From positions 1-7,594 of the forward strand of contig JAITTA010000099.1 of assembly GCA_031287395.1 (NCBI GenBank): a stretch of 7,594 nucleotides of DNA, written 5' to 3'. Positions 1 through 6,865 of the stretch are shown here, piece after piece. The position numbers and the translations under genes were made by a program. Within the stretch, counting starts at the first letter, position 1, and each line of letters opens with the position of its first letter. The stretch comes from Dysgonamonadaceae bacterium (GTDB taxonomy: Bacteria > Bacteroidota > Bacteroidia > Bacteroidales > Azobacteroidaceae). The notes under the pieces are model-generated. The model was not told where the DNA came from. It saw only the letters and a program-made list of their open reading frames with translations, and did not search any database.

Positions 1-998
1 TTGTTATTATTTCCGGAAAAAATCAATTGATCCGGTTTAATTCCTTTTTTATTTAATCCGATAATTTCGTAGGCCCGTTCGGATGTGATTGTTACAAGAT
101 TAGCCGCAAAATTTTTATCGGAAGAATAGGTCATCTGATTCTTGAAAATGTCTGTCTTGAAATGATAGAAAACGCCGTCTTTGGTTTCCAGGGGGATTTC
201 CCGGGACGGATAATTTTTCTGAGCTTCTGCGTATGCATCGACTTCGTGGTTAAGGCAACATTTCAGTTTGGCACATTGGCCTGCTAATTTTTGGGGATTA
301 AGTGAAATATCCTGGATTCGTGCAGAACCTGTAGAAACCGAAATGAAATTAGTCATCCAGCCGGAACAGCACAATTCACGTCCGCATGGTCCGATTCCCC
401 CGATACGTCCGGCTTCCTGACGGGCTCCGATTTGTTTCATCTCGATACGTATCCGGAAGGTCTCGGCCAGATCTTTGATCAATTGGCGAAAATCGACCCG
501 TTCGTCTGCGATATAATAAAAAATAGCCTTATTTCCGTCTCCCTGATATTCGACATCTCCGATCTTCATCTGAAGCCCCAGTCCTTCTGCTATTTTTCGT
601 GAACGGATCATTGTATCGTGTTCCTTGGCTTTGGCTTCTTCGTATTTTTCCAGGTCGTTGGGCTTCGCCTTACGATAAATCCGGCGGACTTCTGCATCCG
701 GACGAACACGGCTCTTTTTCATTTGCAAAAGAACAAGTTTTCCGGTCATGGTAACTGTGCCGATATCATGTCCGGGGCTGGCTTCTACGGCTACGATATC
801 TCCTTTTTCAAGTGAAATTTTATTGCTGTTCAGGTAATAACCTTTACGGGTATTTTTAAATTGAACTTCCACGTAATCGGTAACCCGTTCGGATTCGGGA
901 ATGTCGCAGAGCCAATCATAAGAATTCAGCTTGTTGGTATGCTTACAACAGCCTTTCTTGTTCATGCAACATCCTCCGTTATATAGTCTGTATTCCAT
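1..998 (-). CDS. ricT: PSP1-domain protein RicT/YaaT-like (3' end outside window)
   Basis: Open from the ATG at 998 to the left edge with no stop: 332 complete codons, so the C-terminus is missing. The core matches the PSP1/RicT family: GDIVAVE near residue 67, a long charged linker, the RVDFRQLIKDLAETFRIRIEM block (about 168-187), QIGARQEAGRIGGIGPCGRELCC (189-211) and LNPQKLAGQCAKLKCCLNHE (233-252). The paired cysteine groups C205/C210/C211 and C242/C247/C248 are the family signature. In Bacillus, RicT acts with RicA and RicF in a [4Fe-4S] complex that modulates RNase Y and phosphorelay signalling; no RicA or RicF is visible here, so the role in this organism is unknown. The N-terminus has an extra cysteine-rich stretch (C10, C11, C17, C18). 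A second ATG at 965 (residue 12) has a GGAGG seven bases upstream; I prefer 998 because residues 1-11 resemble the N-termini I recall for Bacteroidetes homologues. holB-ricT adjacency also occurs in Firmicutes. Confidence 0.9.
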   Translation of the reverse strand, partial: MEYRLYNGGCCMNKKGCCKHTNKLNSYDWLCDIPESERVTDYVEVQFKNTRKGYYLNSNKISLEKGDIVAVEASPGHDIGTVTMTGKLVLLQMKKSRVRPDAEVRRIYRKAKPNDLEKYEEAKAKEHDTMIRSRKIAEGLGLQMKIGDVEYQGDGNKAIFYYIADERVDFRQLIKDLAETFRIRIEMKQIGARQEAGRIGGIGPCGRELCCSGWMTNFISVSTGSARIQDISLNPQKLAGQCAKLKCCLNHEVDAYAEAQKNYPSREIPLETKDGVFYHFKTDIFKNQMTYSSDKNFAANLVTITSERAYEIIGLNKKGIKPDQLIFSGNNN

Positions 999-1028
999 AT
1001 TCAAATCATAAATTATACACCGAAAGCT

Positions 1029-1081
1029 ATAAGTTTTGGGTTCCATTGGTGCGGTTAGCCGACTTATAACCTAAAACTTAT
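1029..1081. repeat. imperfect inverted repeat in the holB-ricT spacer
   Basis: Arms 1029-1042 (ATAAGTTTTGGGTT) and 1068-1081 (AACCTAAAACTTAT) are complementary over 14 bp apart from one G/T pair. The 25-nt loop holds a small inner stem, CGG/CCG at 1052-1054 and 1059-1061. Beyond the right arm, variants of ACTTATAAC, ACTTATGAC and ACTTAAAACTT continue to about 1093. This resembles the AAGTTATAAGTTTTAAGT-type dispersed intergenic repeats I have seen in Bacteroidetes genomes, but that is recollection. No T-run follows the stem in the ricT direction, so it does not look like a classic intrinsic terminator. It would lie in the 5' leader of ricT if the 1099-1106 promoter is used. Confidence 0.65.
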
Positions 1082-1098
1082 GACTTAAAACTTTCTTG

Positions 1099-1129
1099 CA
1101 AAGGTATCATTTTTTCAATAAAACCGCAA
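1099..1129 (-). promoter_or_regulatory. candidate Bacteroidetes-type promoter for ricT
   Basis: On the minus strand TACCTTTG (1106-1099) matches the -7 consensus TAnnTTTG exactly and is followed by C. A TTG at 1129-1127 lies 20 nt upstream, a normal distance for the -33 element. The -7 box begins one base after the holB stop codon, so the -33 element lies inside the holB coding sequence. Transcription would start near 1090-1095 and give ricT a leader of roughly 95 nt containing the inverted repeat. Consensus match only. Confidence 0.5.
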
Positions 1130-2246
1130 TTTTCATGGATAAATCGAGGAAGATCATTTTCGGATTGACATTCTGTTCGATGTGTTTGGCGGCCGATTCG
1201 AGTTCTTCCATCAATTCAATGACATTGCGTTCGTTCACGTAAGTTGAAAATTTAGCGGAAAAATCGGATTCGGAAGTGTTCATATAGTTGATGTCTTTTG
1301 AATGGAACCGGTATACAAAATTTTCCCGGATCATGTGCTGAGAATATGAAAAGAAATTTTTTTGCCATTCCCTTCCCATGGAAGCAAAATAGTCGCCTTT
1401 TGCTTTCATGTTTCTGATATTACGGGTCCAGCAATTACGCATGATGGTAATGAACAAATCCAGAAAATCTTCATTTTCCACATTGTTGTCGAGGACTTCT
1501 TCGGCCTTGATGTAGCTCCCGTTCGATAAATGTACGACGGAAGCCATTTCATCTTCCGGTAGGTGGTATTTTGCTGCAATTGCTGTTGCCAGACTTCCCG
1601 GGTCGATAGGCGGAACATGAAGGCTCTGGGAACGGGAACGGATGGTGCCCAATACCCTTTCCGGGTCTTCCGAAACGAGGAGAAATATTGTCTTTTCGTA
1701 AGGTTCCTCAAGAATTTTCAGCAGTTTATTGGCACATTCTTCCTGCATCTTCTCAGGCAACCAGATAATCATGATTTTGTATTCCGCTTCATAGACTTTC
1801 AGGTTGAGTTTCTTTAAAATACTGTCGCTCTCTGCCGTATAGATAGTACCCTGGGCATTATCCGCACGAATATGGTTGAGCCAGGAAGACAGTTTGAAAT
1901 AAACATTCCGGTTCAGGAATTCCCTCCATTCGGAAATATAATCGTCGCAGATGGTTTCTTTATCGCTCGCACCCGAACTCTTTTTCTTTTTGATTATCGG
2001 AAAAACAAAATGTAAGTCGGGATGAGCATACTTATTGTATTTTATACAAGAAGGGCACGAACCGCAGGAATCTTCATCCCGGCGGTTCGTGCAATTCAGA
2101 TACCGGGCATATGCGATGGCTATGGGAAGAGTTCCCACGCCTTCATTCCCATAGAATAATTGTGCATGGGGAATCTGATTCGATTGAACCGAACGGATTA
2201 ACCGGTTTTTCAAATGTACTTGCCCTATGACGTCGCTGAACTTCAT
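1107..2246 (-). CDS. holB: DNA polymerase III subunit delta prime
   Basis: A 379-residue clamp-loader subunit that helps load the sliding clamp onto primed DNA. It begins MKFSDVIGQVHLKNRL, the usual AAA+ start of delta prime/gamma proteins. The P-loop position reads GNEGVGTLPIA (about residues 33-43): the Lys-Thr of Walker A is absent, as expected for delta prime, which does not hydrolyse ATP. Four cysteines (C52, C61, C64, C67) form the family zinc site. LLKILEEPYEKT (about 175-186) and TIRSRSQ (201-207) are the sensor 1 and SRC regions; the SRC cysteine is serine here while the arginines remain. The C-terminal helical region (about 240-379) is poorly conserved, as usual. The start is ATG at 2246, 2 nt after the metF stop; a TTG at 2252 would overlap metF but adds only two residues and is less likely. 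Translational coupling with metF is probable. Confidence 0.93.
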   Translation of the reverse strand: MKFSDVIGQVHLKNRLIRSVQSNQIPHAQLFYGNEGVGTLPIAIAYARYLNCTNRRDEDSCGSCPSCIKYNKYAHPDLHFVFPIIKKKKSSGASDKETICDDYISEWREFLNRNVYFKLSSWLNHIRADNAQGTIYTAESDSILKKLNLKVYEAEYKIMIIWLPEKMQEECANKLLKILEEPYEKTIFLLVSEDPERVLGTIRSRSQSLHVPPIDPGSLATAIAAKYHLPEDEMASVVHLSNGSYIKAEEVLDNNVENEDFLDLFITIMRNCWTRNIRNMKAKGDYFASMGREWQKNFFSYSQHMIRENFVYRFHSKDINYMNTSESDFSAKFSTYVNERNVIELMEELESAAKHIEQNVNPKMIFLDLSMKIAVLLKK

Positions 2247-2248
2247 AA

Positions 2249-3202
2249 TCAATAAATGGCTTGTGCAATTTGCCGTATACTGTCGGTTGCCATCAATGTG
2301 TAAAAATGAAGACTGGGAACTCCGTTAGAAATCAGTTCCTTACATTGATTGATACTCCATTCTACACCAACGGCTTTTGCTTCGTCGTCGGTTTTACATT
2401 TTCTCAATTCCGTTGCCAGCGCTTCGGGAATTTCCGACCGGAATATTCTGGGCAACACGGTCAACTGGTTCATCAGTACGATCGGTTTGATTCCCGGAAT
2501 AATGGGTACGGTAATGCCTTCCAGGCGGCAACGTTCCACAAAATCAAAATATTTCCGGTTATCGAAGAACATTTGAGTGACGGCATAATCGGCTCCGGCT
2601 TCAATCTTTTGTTTCAGGAAAGCAATATCGGATTCCATATTAGGAGCTTCCTCGTGCTTTTCAGGATAACAGGCGACACCGTACGAAAACGGCGTTTCCA
2701 TCTTTTCAAAAAAACTTCCGTCGCAGGAAATACCACAATTAAAATCATTGACCTGCTTCTGAAGTTCAGTTGTATGATCATGACTTTCTCCCGGATAGAG
2801 CTGATTCGGTTCCAGTTTGTTGGCATCGCCGCGAAGCAGGAGCAAATCATGAACCCCTAAAAAATTCAAATCCAGCAGGGCATATTCCGTTTCCATTTTG
2901 GTAAACCCCTTACAAATGATGTGAGGAACAGCTGTAATACCGTAATGATATTGGATGGCGGCCGCAATAGCCACTGTTCCGGGACGTTTCCTGACATTGA
3001 TTTTTTTCATCAGGCCTCCTTCTGTCTCCTGGTAAATATTTTCACTGTGGTGAGTCGTGATATTGATGTATTGGGGATCAAATTCCCGCAATTTGTCAAT
3101 AATACTACATACTTTCGAGAAGCTGTTCCCCTTCAAAGGAGGCAGTATTTCAAATGAAAAGGCGGTTTTTTTATTCTTATTTAATAGTTCTATCACTCTC
3201 AT
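2249..3202 (-). CDS. metF: methylenetetrahydrofolate reductase [NAD(P)H]
   Basis: A 317-residue cytoplasmic flavoprotein of normal length for MetF. It reduces 5,10-methylene-THF to 5-methyl-THF, the methyl donor for methionine synthesis. Recognisable elements in order: AFSFEILPP (residues 14-22), with E18 aligning with the catalytic glutamate of the SFEFFPP motif; the YINITTHH strand; VPHIICKGFTK; LLLLRGD, the FAD-binding strand motif; GVACYPEKHEEAP; the lysine-rich helix followed by GADYAVTQMFFD; and VPIIPGIKPI. All are typical of the TIM-barrel MTHFR family. It is the first gene of the minus-strand group, with holB directly behind it. Its promoter candidate lies 20-27 nt upstream. No SAM or cobalamin riboswitch is apparent in the short leader. 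Confidence 0.96.
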   Translation of the reverse strand: MRVIELLNKNKKTAFSFEILPPLKGNSFSKVCSIIDKLREFDPQYINITTHHSENIYQETEGGLMKKINVRKRPGTVAIAAAIQYHYGITAVPHIICKGFTKMETEYALLDLNFLGVHDLLLLRGDANKLEPNQLYPGESHDHTTELQKQVNDFNCGISCDGSFFEKMETPFSYGVACYPEKHEEAPNMESDIAFLKQKIEAGADYAVTQMFFDNRKYFDFVERCRLEGITVPIIPGIKPIVLMNQLTVLPRIFRSEIPEALATELRKCKTDDEAKAVGVEWSINQCKELISNGVPSLHFYTLMATDSIRQIAQAIY

Positions 3203-3218
3203 TTTTTGTCAAAATTTA

Positions 3219-3248
3219 TTGCAAAGATAATATAAATCATTACATTTG
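3219..3248 (+). promoter_or_regulatory. candidate ilvE promoter (-33 and -7 elements)
   Basis: TACATTTG (3241-3248), followed by C, is an exact TAnnTTTG -7 match. TTG at 3219-3221 lies 19 nt upstream as a -33 element. The predicted transcript start is near 3253-3257, giving a leader of about 85-90 nt that begins with the 3256-3303 stem-loop. Prediction from consensus only. Confidence 0.6.
3222..3229 (-). promoter_or_regulatory. -7 element of the metF promoter
   Basis: On the minus strand TATCTTTG (3229-3222), followed by C, fits the Bacteroidetes -7 consensus TAnnTTTG. It lies 20 nt before the metF ATG, so the leader would be very short. No convincing TTTG/TTG -33 box is seen at 19-21 nt spacing. 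It overlaps the -33 region of the opposite-facing ilvE promoter, so the two may compete for polymerase. Confidence 0.55.
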
Positions 3249-3255
3249 CATCGAA

Positions 3256-3303
3256 TTGTTTCACACAAATTCTGTTCCGGATACTCAATTCTGTGTGAAA
3301 TAA
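3256..3303 (+). promoter_or_regulatory. large dyad/stem-loop in the ilvE leader
   Basis: TTTCACACA (3259-3267) and TGTGTGAAA (3292-3300) are a perfect 9-bp inverted repeat. In RNA the stem extends outward by a G-U and two further pairs (3256-3258 with 3301-3303), and inward by AATT (3268-3271) with AATT (3287-3290) after one bulged C at 3291. The loop contains the self-complementary TCCGGA. The stem starts almost exactly at the predicted transcript start, so it could be a 5'-terminal RNA hairpin; as DNA it could equally be an operator. There is no T-run after it, so it is not a terminator. Confidence 0.6.
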
Positions 3304-3340
3304 AATCTCTGTTTGAAAAACAAAAAAATGAATATTAATC

Positions 3341-4360
3341 ATGGAGAATATCAATTGGTCGGAACTGTCGTTCGGTTACATGAAGACAGATTACAATATA
3401 CGATGCTATTACCGTAACGGAAAATGGGGGGAACTGGAAATCAGTGATTCGGAAATCATTCCTTTGCATATGGCTGCAACTTGTTTGCACTATGGACAGG
3501 AAGCATTCGAAGGTTTGAAGGCATTTAAAGGGAAAGATGGAAAAATCCGTATTTTCCGGATGCGTGACAACGCTTTGCGTTTACAAGTTTCGTGTCGTGG
3601 CATTATGATGCGGGAGTTTCCGGTTGATATTTTTGAAAAGGCTGTTGTTGAGGCTGTTAAACGTAATGAGCGTTTTGTCCCGCCTTACGAGAGCGGAGCA
3701 TCCTTATATATCCGTCCTTTGCTGATAGGCACAGGAGCCCAGGTTGGTGTGAAACCGGCTTCGGAATACTTGTTTGTCGTATTTGTGACCCCGGTAGGCC
3801 CCTATTTCAAAGAAGGGTTCAAACCGACTCCCTATGTCATCATCCGCGGATACGACCGGGCGGCGCCGCTGGGTACGGGAACGTTCAAAGTGGGAGGGAA
3901 TTATGCCGCCAGTTTGGTTCCGGGCGAAATCGCTCATTCCAAAGGATATTCCGCAGTACTTTATCTTGATGCCCGGGAGAAAAAATACATCGATGAATGT
4001 GGCCCGGCAAATTTCTTCGGAATAAAAAATAATACGTATATTACTCCGGAATCAGTTTCCATATTGCCTTCGATTACAAATAAGAGTTTGATCGTGCTGG
4101 CGGAGGAACTCGGAATGAAAGTAGAACGTCGTCAGGTGCCGGTGGAAGAACTGGCTACTTTTGAAGAAGCCGGGGCTTGTGGTACTGCCGCCGTGATTAG
4201 TCCGGTGCAGAGGATTGACGATCTGGACGAAAACAAATCTTATGTGTTTTCCAAAGATGGTCAGGCCGGACCTGTCAGCATCAGATTATATAATAAACTA
4301 AGGGCGATTCAGTACGGTGATGAACCGGATAAATACGGTTGGATTACGGTTGTTGAATAA
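3341..4360 (+). CDS. ilvE: branched-chain amino acid aminotransferase (class IV)
   Basis: A 339-residue PLP enzyme catalysing the last step of leucine, isoleucine and valine synthesis and the first step of their breakdown, with 2-oxoglutarate/glutamate as partner. Length and motifs match the BCAT group that includes mitochondrial BCATs. HYGQEAFEGLKAFK (50-63) forms part of the substrate pocket; FRMRDNALRL (72-81) and YIRPLLIGTG (123-132) are fold-type IV landmarks. K183 in GTGTFKVGGNYAASL is the Schiff-base lysine. E219 in YIDECGPANFF is the expected partner of the pyridine nitrogen, and EEAGACGTAAVISPV (275-289) holds the phosphate-binding loop. The ATG at 3341 gives the standard family start; an ATG at 3328 is out of frame. 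No terminator is seen in the 57-nt gap to the next gene, so some read-through is likely. Confidence 0.96.
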   Translation: MENINWSELSFGYMKTDYNIRCYYRNGKWGELEISDSEIIPLHMAATCLHYGQEAFEGLKAFKGKDGKIRIFRMRDNALRLQVSCRGIMMREFPVDIFEKAVVEAVKRNERFVPPYESGASLYIRPLLIGTGAQVGVKPASEYLFVVFVTPVGPYFKEGFKPTPYVIIRGYDRAAPLGTGTFKVGGNYAASLVPGEIAHSKGYSAVLYLDAREKKYIDECGPANFFGIKNNTYITPESVSILPSITNKSLIVLAEELGMKVERRQVPVEELATFEEAGACGTAAVISPVQRIDDLDENKSYVFSKDGQAGPVSIRLYNKLRAIQYGDEPDKYGWITVVE

Positions 4361-4417
4361 ATAACGATGCGTTTTGTGCTATTTGTGGAATAATAATAAC
4401 TAAATAACATTTATTGT

Positions 4418-5590
4418 ATGTCTCTCAACAGAAGAAATTTTCTCCGGATTTCTGCGACTGCAGGAGCAGGAGCCCTGTTTTTGATCCCTACGGAATCTTT
4501 GGCTTCCGTTAAAGTAAATGATGCTCCTAAAATTCCGACCCGAAAGTTGGGAAAAACCGGTTTGGAACTCCCTATCTTGAGTATGGGAGTCATGCGTGCG
4601 GATAATCCTTCAGTCTTGAGAGCTGCATACAATTCGGGAATTGTCCATTTTGATACGGCCCATGGTTATCAGAATGGAAAGAATGAAGAAATGGTCGGGA
4701 ACTTTTTAGAGGGAAAACCTCGCGATTCGTTTATTGTTGCTACCAAATGCAAAACGAGATATCCGCTTTCCGAAAATTTTGAAAGTGAATATTCCGAAAT
4801 GATGAATACTTCTTTGAAACGCCTCCGGATGGATCATGTCGATATCTTTTACAACCATGCGCTGGATAAAGTTGAAGAGGTGAAGGATCCACGTATGTTG
4901 GCTGTTCTCTCGAAATTTAAAAAAGAAGGCAAAACCCGCTTTATAGGCTTTTCAACGCATGCCAATAAACCGGAGCAAATCGATGCTGCTATTGAAGCCG
5001 GTATTTATGATGTCATCCTGATCAGTTATAATTTTAAGTTGAAACAGTTGAAAGAAACCGAAGAAGCTATTGCCCGTGGAGTGAAAGCCGGAATTGGTTT
5101 TGTAGCAATGAAAACAATGACCGGAGGAACCGAAGATGCGGAAGGCAAAAAGAAAATAGATGCCGGCGCTTGTCTGAAATGGGTGTGGCAGAATAAGAAT
5201 ATTACGACGATAATTCCCGGATTTTCGAATTACGATGAACTGGACGAATGTCTTGCAGCAGTCGCTAATCCGGAACTCAACGATAAGGACAAAAAATACA
5301 TTGCCGCCCTTTGTAATGAAGAGTTGTTGTATTGCGTCAATTGCGAAAAATGCGTGGCGGATTGTGTGGAACATTTGCCTATCCCGGATATGATGCGTGC
5401 TTACATGTACAATTTTGGTTATAAATACCCGGCTTTGTCGAAAGAAACCTTAATGGAATTGACTTTGTCGGAAAAAATATGTGCCTCTTGTAATACTTGT
5501 TCGGTAACCTGTACGGAAGGTTTTGATGTTCAACGAAAGATTGCTTCTATCTCCAGATTGATAGAGGTGCCTAATGAATTTTTAGTTTGA
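4418..5590 (+). CDS. Tat-exported aldo/keto reductase with C-terminal 4Fe-4S domain
   Basis: A 390-residue protein. The N-terminus carries a twin-arginine signal (NRRNFLR at residues 4-10, then a small hydrophobic stretch ending near ESLASV), so it is predicted to be exported folded with cofactors. Residues about 40-290 form an aldo/keto reductase barrel starting TRKLGKTGLELP. The catalytic tetrad can be placed at D79 (HFDTAHGY), Y84, K110 (VATKCK) and H147 (YNHALD); all four are present. The C-terminus has two CX2CX2CX3C clusters, C306/C309/C312/C316 and C355/C358/C361/C365, enough for two [4Fe-4S] centres. This domain combination is a known but poorly characterised AKR subfamily; the substrate is unknown. 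Electron transfer from a membrane donor rather than NADPH is possible in the periplasm but is inference. The next gene starts 7 nt later and also encodes an exported protein, suggesting a shared extracytoplasmic role. Confidence 0.9.
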   Translation: MSLNRRNFLRISATAGAGALFLIPTESLASVKVNDAPKIPTRKLGKTGLELPILSMGVMRADNPSVLRAAYNSGIVHFDTAHGYQNGKNEEMVGNFLEGKPRDSFIVATKCKTRYPLSENFESEYSEMMNTSLKRLRMDHVDIFYNHALDKVEEVKDPRMLAVLSKFKKEGKTRFIGFSTHANKPEQIDAAIEAGIYDVILISYNFKLKQLKETEEAIARGVKAGIGFVAMKTMTGGTEDAEGKKKIDAGACLKWVWQNKNITTIIPGFSNYDELDECLAAVANPELNDKDKKYIAALCNEELLYCVNCEKCVADCVEHLPIPDMMRAYMYNFGYKYPALSKETLMELTLSEKICASCNTCSVTCTEGFDVQRKIASISRLIEVPNEFLV

Positions 5591-5597
5591 TTGAAAA

Positions 5598-6473
5598 ATG
5601 AGAAAAAAACTGCTTAATCTGTTTTGTTTCTTTTGCTTTATCCCGGTTATTTCGGCTCAGACCCCTCAGGAATTGAAATCATATCTTCCTGTTGTTCCGG
5701 GATGGACTATCTCTCCTGATGTGGAGGTGTTTCGTCCTGATAACTTATACAACCGGATCAATGGGGCTGCTCCCTTGTTTCTGGAAAATAATTTCAGGGA
5801 AATGACTTCCATGGTTTATACCAAAGGAGATGACTATATTACGATTCAGGCCTATCGTCATGCAACTCCGCTCGACGCTTTCGGAATGTATGCTTCCGAA
5901 CGTTCTCCCGATATGACTTTTTATAGAATAGGAGGAGAAGCCCAGGGAGATAACATCGGTTTGTATTGTTTTGCCGGTTGTATCTATCTGAAAATGCAGG
6001 CAAGCAATGAATCGGATGAAATAGGAGAGACCTTACGTACAATTGCGAAAGGATTGACCGCAAAGATTGATCCTGACGCTACTTATCCGGGCTTGTTTAA
6101 ATATTTTCCTGTAGAGTATAAACAAGACCGTTCCGAAGCCTATACCACCTCAAACTATATCGGGCATGAGTTTTTGAAGGGAGTATATACCTGTAACTAT
6201 AAAATCGGAGATGCGGAAGGACAATTGTTTGCTATCGATGCAAAAAGCAAGGAGGAGGCTCAGTCCGTCTTGAGAAAATATTTTGAATTTGCCAAACAGC
6301 CGTTTGATGTCAGGGAAGGTATATCGTTTGTTATTAAAGATAAATACAATGGCGATATTCCTTGTGTTTGGGACAGGCAATATATTTTAGGAATATTCCA
6401 TGAAAAAGGAGAAGATTCGAGCGGATATAACTTTGGAGATATATTGGAACAGTTAATCAAAAATATAGAATGA
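5598..6473 (+). CDS. secreted DUF6599-like protein
   Basis: A 291-residue protein with a Sec signal peptide: MRKK, a hydrophobic core, and VISA before Q21 (likely signal peptidase I cleavage after A20; there is no lipobox). The mature part contains YNRINGAAPLFLENNFREM (51-69) and a later AFGMYASERSP (94-104), which fit the DUF6599 family as I recall it; no biochemical function is known to me. There are four cysteines in the mature part (124, 128, 199, 256) and no obvious catalytic motif or transmembrane segment. It begins 7 nt after the Fe-S aldo/keto reductase and overlaps the following gene by ATGA, so the three are probably translationally coupled. I infer that it works with the reductase outside the cytoplasm. 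The family name is less certain than the gene call. Confidence 0.8.
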   Translation: MRKKLLNLFCFFCFIPVISAQTPQELKSYLPVVPGWTISPDVEVFRPDNLYNRINGAAPLFLENNFREMTSMVYTKGDDYITIQAYRHATPLDAFGMYASERSPDMTFYRIGGEAQGDNIGLYCFAGCIYLKMQASNESDEIGETLRTIAKGLTAKIDPDATYPGLFKYFPVEYKQDRSEAYTTSNYIGHEFLKGVYTCNYKIGDAEGQLFAIDAKSKEEAQSVLRKYFEFAKQPFDVREGISFVIKDKYNGDIPCVWDRQYILGIFHEKGEDSSGYNFGDILEQLIKNIE

Positions 6474-6859
6474 AGAAGCGTTTTGCTGCGCATTATATTT
6501 TTTTAGGAGAAGGAAGAATTTATAAACAATATTATCTTGAGTTAGGAGATAATGATGAAATAAAAGGAGTTTATCCTCTCGAAACAGAGATTGAAGGAAC
6601 AGTATTCCATAATGGAATACTGTTTCCCGTTTCCGGCAAGTGGAACTTACATCCTACTGAAATTTTTGACAGACTGAAAGAATTATCTCGGATTTATCCT
6701 GAAAATTCGGTATTCCGGTTATTGGAAGATTCCGGATGGGTGTGTGACGAACGCGATATCCCGGTTCATGTTTTTCAATTGGACGGAATCGACTTGGTTG
6801 CAGTAAAATTTTGTACCGACAATCGGAATTACAATCCTCAAATCAGTCGGGTTTGTTAG
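6470..6859 (+). CDS. conserved-looking hypothetical protein, 129 aa
   Basis: The ATG overlaps the TGA of the upstream gene (ATGA), a strong sign of coupled translation. I do not recognise a named family. Residues 7-54 (AAHYIFLGEGRIYKQYYLEL, then PLETEIEGTVFHNGILFP) loosely resemble the small beta domain at the N-terminus of amidohydrolase-superfamily enzymes, but the metal-binding barrel is absent, so hydrolase activity is not expected. The middle (63-88) is predicted helical and the end (98-114, PVHVFQLDGIDLVAVKF) is strand-rich. There is no signal peptide or transmembrane segment, so the protein is likely cytoplasmic, unlike its two exported neighbours. The last 15 residues (after FCTDN) lie next to a truncated mobile-type gene and may be a replaced tail. 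The gene contains a 12-bp perfect inverted repeat at 6598-6624. Confidence 0.7.
   Translation: MKKRFAAHYIFLGEGRIYKQYYLELGDNDEIKGVYPLETEIEGTVFHNGILFPVSGKWNLHPTEIFDRLKELSRIYPENSVFRLLEDSGWVCDERDIPVHVFQLDGIDLVAVKFCTDNRNYNPQISRVC
6596..6626. repeat. perfect intragenic inverted repeat
   Basis: AACAGTATTCCA (6598-6609) and TGGAATACTGTT (6613-6624) are perfectly complementary with a TAA loop. In RNA, one G-U pair (6597/6625) and one G-C pair (6596/6626) lengthen the stem to 14 pairs. It lies inside the 129-residue gene over the codons for GTVFHNGILF. No T-run follows. It could be an mRNA-stability or attenuation hairpin, a regulator site, or a codon-choice coincidence. Confidence 0.7.
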
Positions 6860-6865
6860 AACTTG

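Noticed and set aside
618..815. 65-codon plus-strand frame within ricT
   Set aside because: It is antisense to the PSP1 domain, which is clearly coding on the other strand.
2247..2252. TTG start for holB that overlaps the metF stop
   Set aside because: It adds only two residues; the ATG at 2246 gives the standard MKFSDVIGQ start and lies 2 nt after metF.
2261..2860. 199-codon open frame on the plus strand opposite metF
   Set aside because: It is antisense to a clear metF gene, has no family resemblance, and is a composition shadow.
3328..3417. 29-codon upstream ORF starting at an ATG 13 nt before ilvE and overlapping it out of frame
   Set aside because: It has no branched-chain or methionine codon run of a leader peptide and is mostly the shifted ilvE sequence; probably chance.
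4952..5374. 140-codon minus-strand frame opposite the aldo/keto reductase
   Set aside because: It lies over the well-supported reductase domain and Fe-S region; phenylalanine-rich translation typical of antisense shadows.
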